64,000 nt of DNA from Bacillota bacterium (GTDB taxonomy: Bacteria > Bacillota > Clostridia > Lachnospirales > Lachnospiraceae), in NCBI GenBank assembly GCA_023390555.1, contig JAEWCQ010000015.1, positions 1 through 64,000 of the forward strand. Direction: 5' to 3'. Shown here one piece after another: positions 1 through 7,748 of this stretch; the first letter of the stretch is position 1, and each line of letters starts with the position of its first letter. The position numbers and the translations under genes were made by a program. The notes below the pieces were generated by a model. It was not told the DNA's origin. It did no database searches and saw only the letters and a program-made list of their open reading frames with translations.

Positions 1-1354
1 GGTTCTAAACTATAGTTGGGGGTAAACAAAAAATAAATAGGCATAGGTCTTGGATTCCTCTATAATAAAGTCACCACAACAACATTATAGAGAAAGGAAC
101 CATAACCTATGCCTTCACTAAATTTTACATCAAAACTACTAGAATTAGAAGACGCAATTGTCGACGATCTATTTATTTCAGATTTTACCATCCATATTTC
201 CCTTACCATGAAACGTATGCCTCACCGCTGTCCTCATTGTGGTTCCTGGACGGAACAAGTTCATGACTATCGGCCCTCCATCATTAAAGACCTTCCTATA
301 ATGGGTAAACAGACACTCCTTCATTACAAAAAGCGACGCTATCACTGTCCCGCCTGCAATCACCATTTTTATGAAGCTTTCCCAGGACTTCCAAAATATT
401 GCCATATCACCACGCGACTGGCTTTCTATTCGATTCATCTTCTGAGAAATACACAGAATGTCAGATCTGTTTCCCATACACTTGGCATTTCTGCATCCTC
501 TGTTTTTCGCAGAATGTCCGATGTGCAGTATCCAGTTCCACGCCATCTGCCAACAGTTCTTTCCATAGATGAATTCAGGGGCAATGCCGGTGGGCAGAAG
601 TTTCAGGCAATCCTTACTGACGCTGCCAGCCATAAGTTGTTCGATATCCTTCCGTCCCGTTCTCAGGTCTCTTTAATGACCTATTTTCAACAGTTCAAAA
701 ACCGTAATCAGGTTCGGTATTTCGTCATGGATATGAATCAAGTATACCGGGACATTGCTCTATCCTATTTTCCGAATGCCACCATTGTAATCGATCGTTT
801 CCATGTTGTCCGCTATGTCACGTGGGCGCTTGAAAATGTACGGAAGCGCATTCAGAAACAGATGCATCCGTCAAAACGCAAGTATTTCAAAAGGAGCAGG
901 CGGATTCTTCTTGCACATCAAAGCAAATTGAGCCGTGAAAATCTTGATGCACTGGAGATAATGCTGATGCAGTCCAATGATCTTGCTGTAGCTTATCATT
1001 TGAAAGAATTATTTTATGAATTTATGTCATCTGAAAACAGGATAGAAGCGGGAAAACGACTACATACTTTTATTCTTGCTACTCAAGTCAGTCAACTAAA
1101 CGAGTTCAAACCATGTCTTACCATGCTCGGCAATTGGTCAAAATATATACTGAATTCATTTGACTGCCCTTACAATAACGGATATACAGAAGGAACAAAT
1201 AATACAATTAAAGTAATCAAACGAAATGCCTATGGCTATCGGAACTTTAACAACTTTAGGAATCGAATTTTCCTGTCACTAGCAAAATAGGACACAGGAG
1301 AAATCCATCTCCTATGTCCTATAATTATTTTACCCCAACCCTTGACAAAGAGCC
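1..1354 (+). mobile_element. ISL3-family insertion sequence, apparently complete
   Basis: One transposase gene is flanked by imperfect terminal inverted repeats. The left end begins GGTTCT with GTTGGGGGTAAAC following at 16-28. The right end, read on the minus strand from 1354, begins GGCTCT with GTTGGGGTAAAA following. GG at the outer tip and the GTTGGGG core are typical of ISL3 elements. The family makes 8-bp target duplications; the left flank lies outside the window, so a duplication cannot be checked. The right flank starts with A6, the T-tract of the neighbouring minus-strand terminator. The exact left boundary at base 1 is inferred. Confidence 0.85.
109..1290 (+). CDS. ISL3-family transposase (full length)
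   Basis: This 393-residue DDE transposase cuts and pastes the surrounding element. The N-terminus carries a zinc-finger-like set of cysteines (C41, C44, C80, C83), followed by a helix-turn-helix around residues 115-140. The catalytic domain shows acidic residues at D154 (SIDEF), D208 (VMDMN), D229 (VIDRFH) and E361 (GYTEGTNN), in the order expected of ISL3 DDE enzymes; which two aspartates are catalytic I infer from family knowledge. RBS AGAAAGGA precedes the ATG. The frame is open throughout with a normal family length, so the enzyme is probably functional. No passenger gene is present. Confidence 0.95.
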   Translation: MPSLNFTSKLLELEDAIVDDLFISDFTIHISLTMKRMPHRCPHCGSWTEQVHDYRPSIIKDLPIMGKQTLLHYKKRRYHCPACNHHFYEAFPGLPKYCHITTRLAFYSIHLLRNTQNVRSVSHTLGISASSVFRRMSDVQYPVPRHLPTVLSIDEFRGNAGGQKFQAILTDAASHKLFDILPSRSQVSLMTYFQQFKNRNQVRYFVMDMNQVYRDIALSYFPNATIVIDRFHVVRYVTWALENVRKRIQKQMHPSKRKYFKRSRRILLAHQSKLSRENLDALEIMLMQSNDLAVAYHLKELFYEFMSSENRIEAGKRLHTFILATQVSQLNEFKPCLTMLGNWSKYILNSFDCPYNNGYTEGTNNTIKVIKRNAYGYRNFNNFRNRIFLSLAK

Positions 1355-1397
1355 AAAAAACCCCCGCGAGATGTTTTTCTTTTACATCTCCCGGAGG
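1355..1397 (-). terminator. Intrinsic terminator of the 1441-1914 gene
   Basis: Arms CCCCCGCGAGATGT and ACATCTCCCGGAGG pair around a short T-rich loop. On the minus strand the hairpin is followed by T6 (1360-1355). The insertion sequence ends exactly where this T-tract finishes. Confidence 0.8.
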
Positions 1398-1440
1398 TTT
1401 GTATCATATCCTATGAATTTCTGAGACTCCGTTTCCTCTG

Positions 1441-1914
1441 TTAACAGGTACTTTCTTTCCCGGCTGCACTCTGTCCTTCCCTGCGCAGATATTGCAGGGT
1501 CAGGATTGCCCCAAGATATAAAAACGCCATAAGTATCATAAATACTGTTCGTCCAAAGATAATACCAAAGACAAACTCCAGGATCATGACCGCTCCATGC
1601 AGCCAGATTGGAAGATTATGAAGGCAAATTGCGAGCAATGCCTCAATTACTACTATCAAGCAGACAGAAACAATCGGCACCTTCAGTGCAATCATACTGA
1701 TCAGTATCACGACTGCAGCAAGCACAGCATATAAAACCAGTATACTGAGGGGCTGATTTCCGAACAGATTCTTTTTTACAAACTCGACTGTTCTTCTCGT
1801 GTAATCTCTTCCGGCCTCTGCCATTTTCTTTCCTCTGTCCGTTCCTTTCACCCCGTCGGAAACAAATTCCTTCATTTCCGTCTCTTTTCCGTTCTGATTT
1901 AATTCTTCACTCAT
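1441..1914 (-). CDS. Small membrane protein of unknown function
   Basis: I do not recognise this 157-residue protein. The first 50 residues are hydrophilic and charged. Four hydrophobic stretches follow at about 57-77, 80-98, 104-121 and 124-141, then a short basic tail (YLRREG). There is no signal peptide or catalytic motif. The layout resembles small integral membrane proteins that may act as chaperone or scaffold subunits, but no function can be assigned. It has its own promoter (1973-2001) and terminator (1355-1397), so it is probably monocistronic. The adjacent insertion sequence lies downstream and should not disrupt it. RBS GGAAGG precedes the ATG. Confidence 0.75.
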   Translation of the reverse strand: MSEELNQNGKETEMKEFVSDGVKGTDRGKKMAEAGRDYTRRTVEFVKKNLFGNQPLSILVLYAVLAAVVILISMIALKVPIVSVCLIVVIEALLAICLHNLPIWLHGAVMILEFVFGIIFGRTVFMILMAFLYLGAILTLQYLRREGQSAAGKESTC

Positions 1915-1972
1915 ATTGACACCTTCCCTGTTTATCTTATAAAATCTACTGCGATCCCACTATCTAACGTAC

Positions 1973-2001
1973 ATTATAACAATTATTTAAAAAAAGGACA
2001 A
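1973..2001 (-). promoter_or_regulatory. Sigma-A promoter for the 1441-1914 gene
   Basis: On the minus strand: -35 TTGTCC (2001-1996), 17-bp spacer, -10 TATAAT (1978-1973). It is back to back with the tRNA-Thr promoter. Confidence 0.7.
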
Positions 2002-2018
2002 CTTTTTTCAAAAAAACA

Positions 2019-2047
2019 TTGCAAAATTTTGATTTAGTATATATAAT
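2019..2047 (+). promoter_or_regulatory. Sigma-A promoter for tRNA-Thr
   Basis: -35 TTGCAA (2019-2024), 17-bp spacer, -10 TATAAT (2042-2047). The expected start near 2054 lies about 19 nt before the mature tRNA. Confidence 0.75.
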
Positions 2048-2072
2048 GTTCTAGTGTGCTTTTGAAAAACAC

Positions 2073-2144
2073 GCTTCCGTGGCTCAATGGCAGAGCGTTT
2101 CACTCGTAATGAAAAGGTTGTGGGTCCGATTCCCACCGGGAGCT
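2073..2144 (+). tRNA. tRNA-Thr (anticodon CGU)
   Basis: The cloverleaf is complete. Acceptor stem GCTTCCG (2073-2079) pairs with CGGGAGC (2137-2143). The D stem is GCTC/GAGC. The anticodon arm TTTCA/TGAAA holds loop CTCGTAA with anticodon CGT at 2105-2107. The T arm is GTGGG/CCCAC. The discriminator is T2144 and CCA is not encoded. The tRNA reads the ACG threonine codon. It is transcribed alone. Confidence 0.95.
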
Positions 2145-2147
2145 TTT

Positions 2148-2174
2148 GTGCCGGCAATCGCCGGCACTTTTTTT
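2148..2174 (+). terminator. Intrinsic terminator of tRNA-Thr
   Basis: GTGCCGGC (2148-2155) and GCCGGCAC (2160-2167) form a perfect 8-bp stem with loop AATC, followed by T7. The stretch 2175-2303 downstream holds nothing I can recognise. Confidence 0.9.
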
Positions 2175-2303
2175 CTGCCTTTTTTCGTTTTCCGCACCTC
2201 TTCGCGGACATTTTCCCAAAACAGACAAAATCCAACCGTAATCCTCCATTTTCAGCCGCTTTCCGGCATTTACAAATTTCGAGAAAAATATTGCAAAAAT
2301 CTA

Positions 2304-2331
2304 TTGACAATTGTATCTAAATTTTTAATAA
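2304..2331 (+). promoter_or_regulatory. Promoter of the polyamine transport operon
   Basis: Consensus -35 TTGACA (2304-2309), 16-bp spacer and -10 TAATAA (2326-2331). Downstream, in the leader before the regulator gene, lies the inverted repeat GTTTA-N7-TAAAC, a possible operator for the XRE-cupin protein encoded first in the operon. The operator role is inferred. Confidence 0.65.
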
Positions 2332-2402
2332 TAGTCCCTGGATGTTTATTATTATTAAACTTAAAATACATTATTAGTTTTATAACGGAAAGGATGGATG
2401 CA

Positions 2403-2942
2403 ATGGATATCGGACACAGAATCAAGGAACTCCGCATACTGTACGGTCTGACTCAACAGGAACTGGCTGACCGTCTGGAACTGTCAAAGGGATTCATATC
2501 CCAGCTGGAGCGTAATCTGACTTCTCCATCTGTCGGAACGCTTCTTGACATCATACAGATTCTTGGAACAACTCCTGCCGATTTTTTTACCGATGAGGAA
2601 CCCGAGCAGATCATCTTTAAACGGGAAGACTATTTCGAAAAGGAAAATGAGGAAAAGCTCAGTACAATCGAGTGGCTGGTGCCGAGCGCACAGAAGGATT
2701 CCATGGAACCCGTGCGTCTCACCTTAAGGCCCGGTGGTTCCTCAGATATTTATCTGCCCCATGAGGGTGAGGAATTTGGCTATATCTTAAAGGGGAGTAT
2801 CCGCATTCATTACGGAACAAAAAGCTATAATTTAAAACAGGGTGAGTCATTTTATTTAAAATCGGGGAAAAAGCATCATCTTGAAAATCATGGCAAACAT
2901 GATGCCGTTTTAATCTGGGTCACGAACCCACCAAGTTTTTAG
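2403..2942 (+). CDS. XRE-family regulator with C-terminal cupin domain (polyamine operon)
   Basis: This 179-residue regulator has an N-terminal XRE-type helix-turn-helix (about residues 5-60, with QQELADRLELSKGFISQLER as the DNA-binding core). A cupin_2 barrel at about 105-178 contains PHEGEEFGYILKG and the GESFYLKSGKKHH segment. Proteins of this PuuR-like design sense a small ligand, often a polyamine, through the cupin. Being the first gene of a pot operon supports that role here; the ligand is inferred. I chose the ATG at 2403 because GGAAAGG lies 9 nt upstream. A longer open frame runs back through the tRNA and is not credible. An in-frame ATG at 2394 is possible. Confidence 0.88.
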   Translation: MDIGHRIKELRILYGLTQQELADRLELSKGFISQLERNLTSPSVGTLLDIIQILGTTPADFFTDEEPEQIIFKREDYFEKENEEKLSTIEWLVPSAQKDSMEPVRLTLRPGGSSDIYLPHEGEEFGYILKGSIRIHYGTKSYNLKQGESFYLKSGKKHHLENHGKHDAVLIWVTNPPSF

Positions 2943-2954
2943 GAGGCAGCTACA

Positions 2955-4028
2955 ATGGGAAAGAAGTTAATTGAATTACAGCATATCAACAAATCGTTCA
3001 ACGGAACGCAGGTTCTCGATGACTTAAATCTATATTTTAATGAAAATGAATTTTTGACACTGCTCGGACCATCCGGCTGCGGAAAGACAACTACGCTGCG
3101 TCTGATTGGCGGCTTTGAGAACCCGGATTCCGGCAAAATCCTTTTTGACGGAAAAGACATTACGGCACTTGCCCCGAATGAGAGGAAGGTAAACACCGTA
3201 TTTCAGAAGTATGCGCTGTTTACCCATATGTCTATTGCAGAAAATATTGCTTTTGGATTAAAAATCAGTAAAAAGAGCAAGGCTTATATTAATGATAAGA
3301 TCAGGTACGCTTTGAAGCTTGTCAATCTGGACGGTTTTGAAAATCGTACCGTTGATTCTTTGAGCGGCGGCCAGCAGCAGCGTATTGCAATTGCACGCGC
3401 GATTGTGAATGAACCGAAAGTCCTTCTTCTCGACGAGCCGCTGGGTGCTCTTGATTTAAAGCTCCGTCAGGACATGCAGTATGAGTTGATCCGCCTAAAA
3501 AATGAACTTGGAATTACCTTTATCTATGTCACACATGATCAGGAAGAGGCACTTACCATGTCCGATACCATTGCCGTCATGAATCAGGGTTATATCCAGC
3601 AGATCGGTACCCCGGAGGATATTTATAATGAACCATGCAATGCCTTTGTTGCAGACTTCATCGGTGAGAGCAATATCATTGATGCGGTTATGGTGGAGGA
3701 CAAGCTGGTTTCTTTCCTCGGAATCCGGCACGCCTGTGTAGATACCGGCTTCGGTCACAATCAGCCGGTTGACGTGGTCATCCGTCCGGAGGACATTGAA
3801 CTGGTCGATCCAGCGGAAGGATTTTTGGAGGGAAAGATCACTTCTGTCATTTTCAAGGGTGTCTATTATGAAATAGAAGTTATGGCAAACGGCTTTGAAT
3901 GGCTGGTACAGACGACAACCTATTTTGAGGCTGGTACACAAGTCGGACTGAAAGTAATTCCGTTTAACATCCAGATCATGCACAAACCGGAATCCAGTGA
4001 TGAAAAGGCGGTGGAACTCGATGCGTAA
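2955..4028 (+). CDS. potA: Spermidine/putrescine ABC transporter, ATP-binding protein
   Basis: This is the ATPase of a polyamine importer, 357 residues. Walker A GPSGCGKT is at 38-45, the Q-loop glutamine at 84, the signature LSGGQ at 136-140, Walker B LLLDEP with D160/E161, and the switch histidine at 194 (THDQ). The C-terminal extension from about residue 240 is the TOBE/OB-fold regulatory region typical of PotA-type ATPases. AGGAGG at 2941-2946 directly follows the regulator's stop codon, so the two are translated from one message. The gene overlaps potB by 8 nt, which suggests translational coupling. Confidence 0.95.
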   Translation: MGKKLIELQHINKSFNGTQVLDDLNLYFNENEFLTLLGPSGCGKTTTLRLIGGFENPDSGKILFDGKDITALAPNERKVNTVFQKYALFTHMSIAENIAFGLKISKKSKAYINDKIRYALKLVNLDGFENRTVDSLSGGQQQRIAIARAIVNEPKVLLLDEPLGALDLKLRQDMQYELIRLKNELGITFIYVTHDQEEALTMSDTIAVMNQGYIQQIGTPEDIYNEPCNAFVADFIGESNIIDAVMVEDKLVSFLGIRHACVDTGFGHNQPVDVVIRPEDIELVDPAEGFLEGKITSVIFKGVYYEIEVMANGFEWLVQTTTYFEAGTQVGLKVIPFNIQIMHKPESSDEKAVELDA

Positions 4029-4845
4029 ATTAAAACGGCAGCTTTTTGCCGGTCCTTATATGGTATGGATCATCGGATTTACAGTCCTTCCGATTCTGAT
4101 GATCCTGCTCTATGCCTTTACAACTGCAGACGGGGCATTTACCTTTTCCAATATTGCTGCTATTGCAAAACCGGTCCATATCAAGGCTTTGCTGCTTTCC
4201 ATCCGGCTGGCACTGGCATGCACCGGCGTCTGCCTGCTGCTCTCCTACCCGCTTGGTATGATTCTGCATGGGTTAAATATACAAAAACAAAACTTTATTG
4301 TTTTTATTTTTGTGCTTCCGATGTGGATGAACTTTATGCTCCGGATTCTGGCATGGCAGATGCTTTTGTCCAATAACGGGATCATCAATGCCTTTTTGGG
4401 GTTTCTGGGTCTTCCGGAGATCCAGATTATGAATACGCCGACTGCCGTCGTATTCGGTATGGTTTATGATTTCCTGCCATTTATGATTTTACCGATTTAC
4501 AATTCCATGGCACGTATCCGTAAGGATGTGGTCGAAGCTGCAAGAGATCTTGGAGCCAATGACCGGATTGTATTTTTCCGCATTATCGTTCCGCTTACGA
4601 TGTCCGGTGTGATCAGCGGAATCATTATGGTATTTGTTCCGGCACTCACCTCTTTCGTCATTTCCGACCTGCTCGGCGGCGGAAAGGTATTATTGATCGG
4701 AAACGTCATAGAACAGTCCTTCATGCAGGGCATGGACTGGAATCTTGGCTCTGGTCTTTCCATCGTACTCATGATTTTCGTCATCGCAAGCATGGCGTTT
4801 ATGAATTCACACAGTAAGGAAACGGAGGGATCTGCAGTATGGTAA
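4021..4845 (+). CDS. potB: Spermidine/putrescine ABC transporter, permease PotB
   Basis: Inner-membrane permease with about six transmembrane helices. The cytoplasmic EAA loop (EAARDLGANDRIVFF and following) docks onto PotA. I place the start at the ATG at 4021, inside the last codons of potA, because MRKLKRQLF matches the short basic start of this family and the frame overlap fits a coupled operon; an upstream in-frame ATG at 3997 would add eight residues. The gene product is 274 residues, normal for PotB. It overlaps potC by 7 nt. Confidence 0.92.
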   Translation: MRKLKRQLFAGPYMVWIIGFTVLPILMILLYAFTTADGAFTFSNIAAIAKPVHIKALLLSIRLALACTGVCLLLSYPLGMILHGLNIQKQNFIVFIFVLPMWMNFMLRILAWQMLLSNNGIINAFLGFLGLPEIQIMNTPTAVVFGMVYDFLPFMILPIYNSMARIRKDVVEAARDLGANDRIVFFRIIVPLTMSGVISGIIMVFVPALTSFVISDLLGGGKVLLIGNVIEQSFMQGMDWNLGSGLSIVLMIFVIASMAFMNSHSKETEGSAVW

Positions 4846-5633
4846 AAAAGGGTGTCAGCCGTCTTTATATGGCATTGATTTTTCTATTTTTGTATCTTCC
4901 GATTGCTGTACTGGTCGTACTTTCCTTTAATGACTCAAAATCCAGAGTCAGCTGGGGCGGCTTCACACTGGACTGGTACGCCAGCCTCCTGGAGAGCAGC
5001 CACATCATGGATGCATTTTATACCACGATTTTTATTACGCTTGCTTCCGCACTGATTTCCACCATCCTTGGAACACTGGCTGCGATCGGTATCAGCGCAA
5101 TGCGCAAAAAGGGAAAAGCAATCATGCTCGGTGCTACGAATATCCCGCTTTTGAATGCGGACATTGTAACCGGTATTTCCCTGATGCTTCTTTTTGTAAG
5201 ATTTACAAGACTTGGGATGTCCACCGTGCTTCTTGCCCATATTACGTTTAACATTCCATACGTCATTTTGAATGTGCTGCCGAAATTAAACGGCCTTTCC
5301 CAGAATACGTATGAGGCTGCTCTGGATCTGGGTGCCTCCCCGCTCTATGCCTTTTACAAAATTGTATGGCCGGATATCCGTCCCGGTGTTTTCTCCGGTT
5401 TTTTAATGGCCATGACAATGTCGCTGGACGACTTCTCGATTACCTACTTCACAAAGGGTGCCGGTATCAATACGTTATCCACCATGATCTATACCGAGCT
5501 TCGAAAAGGCATCAAGCCGGAAATGTATGCACTTTCCACAATCCTGTTTTTACTTGCACTGGTTTTGCTTTTACTTATGAATTACCGTACCGGCAGCAAA
5601 CCAAAATCACGTGTTGAAAGGAGTTCTTTATGA
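4839..5633 (+). CDS. potC: Spermidine/putrescine ABC transporter, permease PotC
   Basis: Second permease subunit, 264 residues with about six membrane segments. The EAA motif reads EAALDLGASPLYAFYKIVWP. It pairs with PotB to form the membrane channel. RBS GGAGGG lies within the end of potB, 9 nt before the ATG, and the gene overlaps potD by 4 nt (ATGA). The order regulator-potA-potB-potC-potD is the usual one in Firmicutes. Confidence 0.93.
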   Translation: MVKKGVSRLYMALIFLFLYLPIAVLVVLSFNDSKSRVSWGGFTLDWYASLLESSHIMDAFYTTIFITLASALISTILGTLAAIGISAMRKKGKAIMLGATNIPLLNADIVTGISLMLLFVRFTRLGMSTVLLAHITFNIPYVILNVLPKLNGLSQNTYEAALDLGASPLYAFYKIVWPDIRPGVFSGFLMAMTMSLDDFSITYFTKGAGINTLSTMIYTELRKGIKPEMYALSTILFLLALVLLLLMNYRTGSKPKSRVERSSL

Positions 5634-6679
5634 AAAAAATTATTTTACTGGCTCTTGGCATTCTGTTCGGATGTACGCTTACCGCCTGTGGTTCTTCCTC
5701 CTCCAAAGATTCCCTTACCGTATTAAATTACGGCAAGTATATCGATCCTGACGTGCTCGATCAGTTTGAGGATGAGACCGGAATCAAAGTTGAATATGAA
5801 GAATATGAAAGCCCGGAGGAAATGTATACCAAATACAAGGCCGGTTCCATCGATTACGATCTGATCTGTACTTCCGACTATATGATTCAGAAGCTCATCG
5901 GCGAAGGCGAGGTACAGGAACTGAATTTCGACAATATCCCGGAAGAAAAAAATATTGATACTACGTATCTTGAATTTTCAAAGGCATTTGATCCGGAGAA
6001 CAAATATACCATACCCTATTTCTTCGGTACGGTCGGTATCCTCTATAACAGCACGATGGTAGATGCATCCGAAGTGACTTCCTGGAATGTGCTCTGGGAC
6101 AAAAAATATTCCGGCCAGATTATCATGGAGAATTCCGTACGTGATTCCTTTATGGTGCCTCTGAAAAAACTCGGCTATTCATTAAACACCACGGATGAGA
6201 ACCAGTTAAATGAAGCACTTGACCTGCTGGTAGAACAAAAACCGCTTGTGTACTCCTATCTGGTTGATGAATCGGCTGATGAAATGATTGCCGGCAACGC
6301 AGCTCTGGCTCTCGTATATTCGGGAGAGGCCGCCTATGCACAGTCCTATAATGACGATCTGAACTATTCGGTTCCGGATGAAGGCTCCAATATGTGGATT
6401 GATTCCTGGTTCATGCCAAAAACATGCAAGAATACAGAAAATGCGGAAAAATTTCTGGATTTTCTCTGCCGCGAGGATATTGCAATGAAGAACTTTGAAT
6501 ATGTCAACTATGCAACACCGAATAAGGCTGTTTACGATGCATTAGATGCAGATATCCAGCAGAATACGATTATTTTCCCGTCCAAGGAAACCTTGAATAA
6601 CTGTGAAATACTCTCCAGCCTGGATTCCGATACGACCACTTTATACAATGATTTGTGGAAAAAACTAAAATCCAATTAA
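5630..6679 (+). CDS. potD: Spermidine/putrescine-binding lipoprotein PotD
   Basis: Extracellular substrate-binding protein of the importer, 349 residues. A lipoprotein signal peptide ends in the lipobox LTAC, with the cysteine at position 20 followed by a serine-rich linker. The mature part begins TVLNYGKYIDPDVLDQFE, the usual start of PotD/PotF proteins, and ends in the typical helical C-terminus. It captures spermidine or putrescine and delivers it to PotBC. Which polyamine is preferred cannot be read from the sequence. It is the last gene of the operon and is followed by a terminator at 6714. Confidence 0.93.
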   Translation: MKKIILLALGILFGCTLTACGSSSSKDSLTVLNYGKYIDPDVLDQFEDETGIKVEYEEYESPEEMYTKYKAGSIDYDLICTSDYMIQKLIGEGEVQELNFDNIPEEKNIDTTYLEFSKAFDPENKYTIPYFFGTVGILYNSTMVDASEVTSWNVLWDKKYSGQIIMENSVRDSFMVPLKKLGYSLNTTDENQLNEALDLLVEQKPLVYSYLVDESADEMIAGNAALALVYSGEAAYAQSYNDDLNYSVPDEGSNMWIDSWFMPKTCKNTENAEKFLDFLCREDIAMKNFEYVNYATPNKAVYDALDADIQQNTIIFPSKETLNNCEILSSLDSDTTTLYNDLWKKLKSN

Positions 6680-6713
6680 TACTTGCATTTTTTTGCAGGG
6701 CATGATACATTTA

Positions 6714-6754
6714 AATCCACGCATGATCTTGTGCGTGGATTTTCTTTGTCTTTT
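6714..6754 (+). terminator. Terminator of the pot operon
   Basis: AATCCACGCA (6714-6723) pairs with TGCGTGGATT (6732-6741) and is followed by a T-rich run (TTCTTTGTCTTTT). It ends the polyamine operon. Confidence 0.8.
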
Positions 6755-6818
6755 GACATTCTTTTTATCCAGTTTTATCAGAATGAATCCCAAACACATC
6801 TTAATTTCAGGAGGTACT

Positions 6819-7748
6819 ATGACCTATCAGCATTTTCAGGAAGCCGTGATTTCCTATCTTTATGACGCACTGGATGCACCGGTGCAGATATCCATCCAGC
6901 CTGTTCTCAAAAATAATCATCTCCTACTAGACGGACTAATCATCACCGAGCAAAATTGTAATATTTCACCGACCATTTATCTCAACCAATATTATGAAGA
7001 GCTGCTCGCCGGCAGTAACCTGCAGGTTATCCAGACGCAGATCTTAAACGCCTATCTCTCAACCAGGCCGGACGAAAGCATTGATGTGCGTTTTTATACC
7101 GATTACCAAAACATCTCCGATAAAATCCTATATAAACTGATCCATGCAAAAGAAAATGAGGAACTCCTCAAAGAAGTCCCCCATATCCGTTATCTCGATC
7201 TTGCAATTGTCTTCTATTGTCTGATCTCCGCCACTCCAAAGGGAAGTGCAACAATTCTGATTCGCAGCCAGCATCTGAATTTCTGGAAAGTATCTGTGGA
7301 AGACCTGTACCAAAAAGCCCGTCTTAATACCCCCCTACTCTTAAAAGCTGATATCCGGACGATGAATGACATCATGAATGAGCTGCTCGATTCCTCTGAG
7401 ATCACAAATTTTGAAGAGACAGATGTGCCATCCATGTATATCCTCACAAACGAGCAGAAGCTCTACGGAGCCTCCTGTATCCTCTACCCGGGAATTCTGC
7501 ATACCTTCGCCGAAAAGCTCGGAATGGACGTCTATATCCTTCCCAGCAGCATTCACGAAGTCATCCTGCTTCCGGCAATTCCGTCCTCCTCGATCGGGGA
7601 ACTGAATGAAATGGTACGTGATGTCAATGGCACTCAGGTCTTACCGGAGGAAATCCTTTCCGACCATATCTATCTCTATTCGATTGCCGAAAAATCCGTT
7701 CTGATCCCGGATGATACCTCTTCGTTTTTCCGACAAAGCATATCATAG
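6819..7748 (+). CDS. DUF5688-like protein of unknown function
   Basis: A 309-residue soluble protein with no signal peptide or membrane segment. The N-terminus (MTYQHFQEAVISYL, then VLKNNHLLLDGLII and NISPTIYLNQYYEE) and the C-terminal region (MYILTNEQKLYGASCILYPG, LPSSIHEVILLP) match my memory of the DUF5688 family, which I associate with Lachnospiraceae and which often has multiple copies. No catalytic residues can be named. The start is the ATG at 6819 with AGGAGG just upstream; the frame is open further upstream but begins in the pot terminator. The 3' end overlaps the convergent glgA by 73 nt. Confidence 0.75.
   Translation: MTYQHFQEAVISYLYDALDAPVQISIQPVLKNNHLLLDGLIITEQNCNISPTIYLNQYYEELLAGSNLQVIQTQILNAYLSTRPDESIDVRFYTDYQNISDKILYKLIHAKENEELLKEVPHIRYLDLAIVFYCLISATPKGSATILIRSQHLNFWKVSVEDLYQKARLNTPLLLKADIRTMNDIMNELLDSSEITNFEETDVPSMYILTNEQKLYGASCILYPGILHTFAEKLGMDVYILPSSIHEVILLPAIPSSSIGELNEMVRDVNGTQVLPEEILSDHIYLYSIAEKSVLIPDDTSSFFRQSIS

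Noticed and set aside
2079..2402. Longer reading frame for the pot regulator, running back through tRNA-Thr
   Set aside because: The extra 108 residues would translate the tRNA and its terminator. The ATG at 2403 has a proper RBS and starts at the helix-turn-helix.
6755..6818. Frame starting at 6693 for the DUF5688-like gene
   Set aside because: The first 42 codons would cover the pot operon terminator; the ATG at 6819 has AGGAGG at the right distance.
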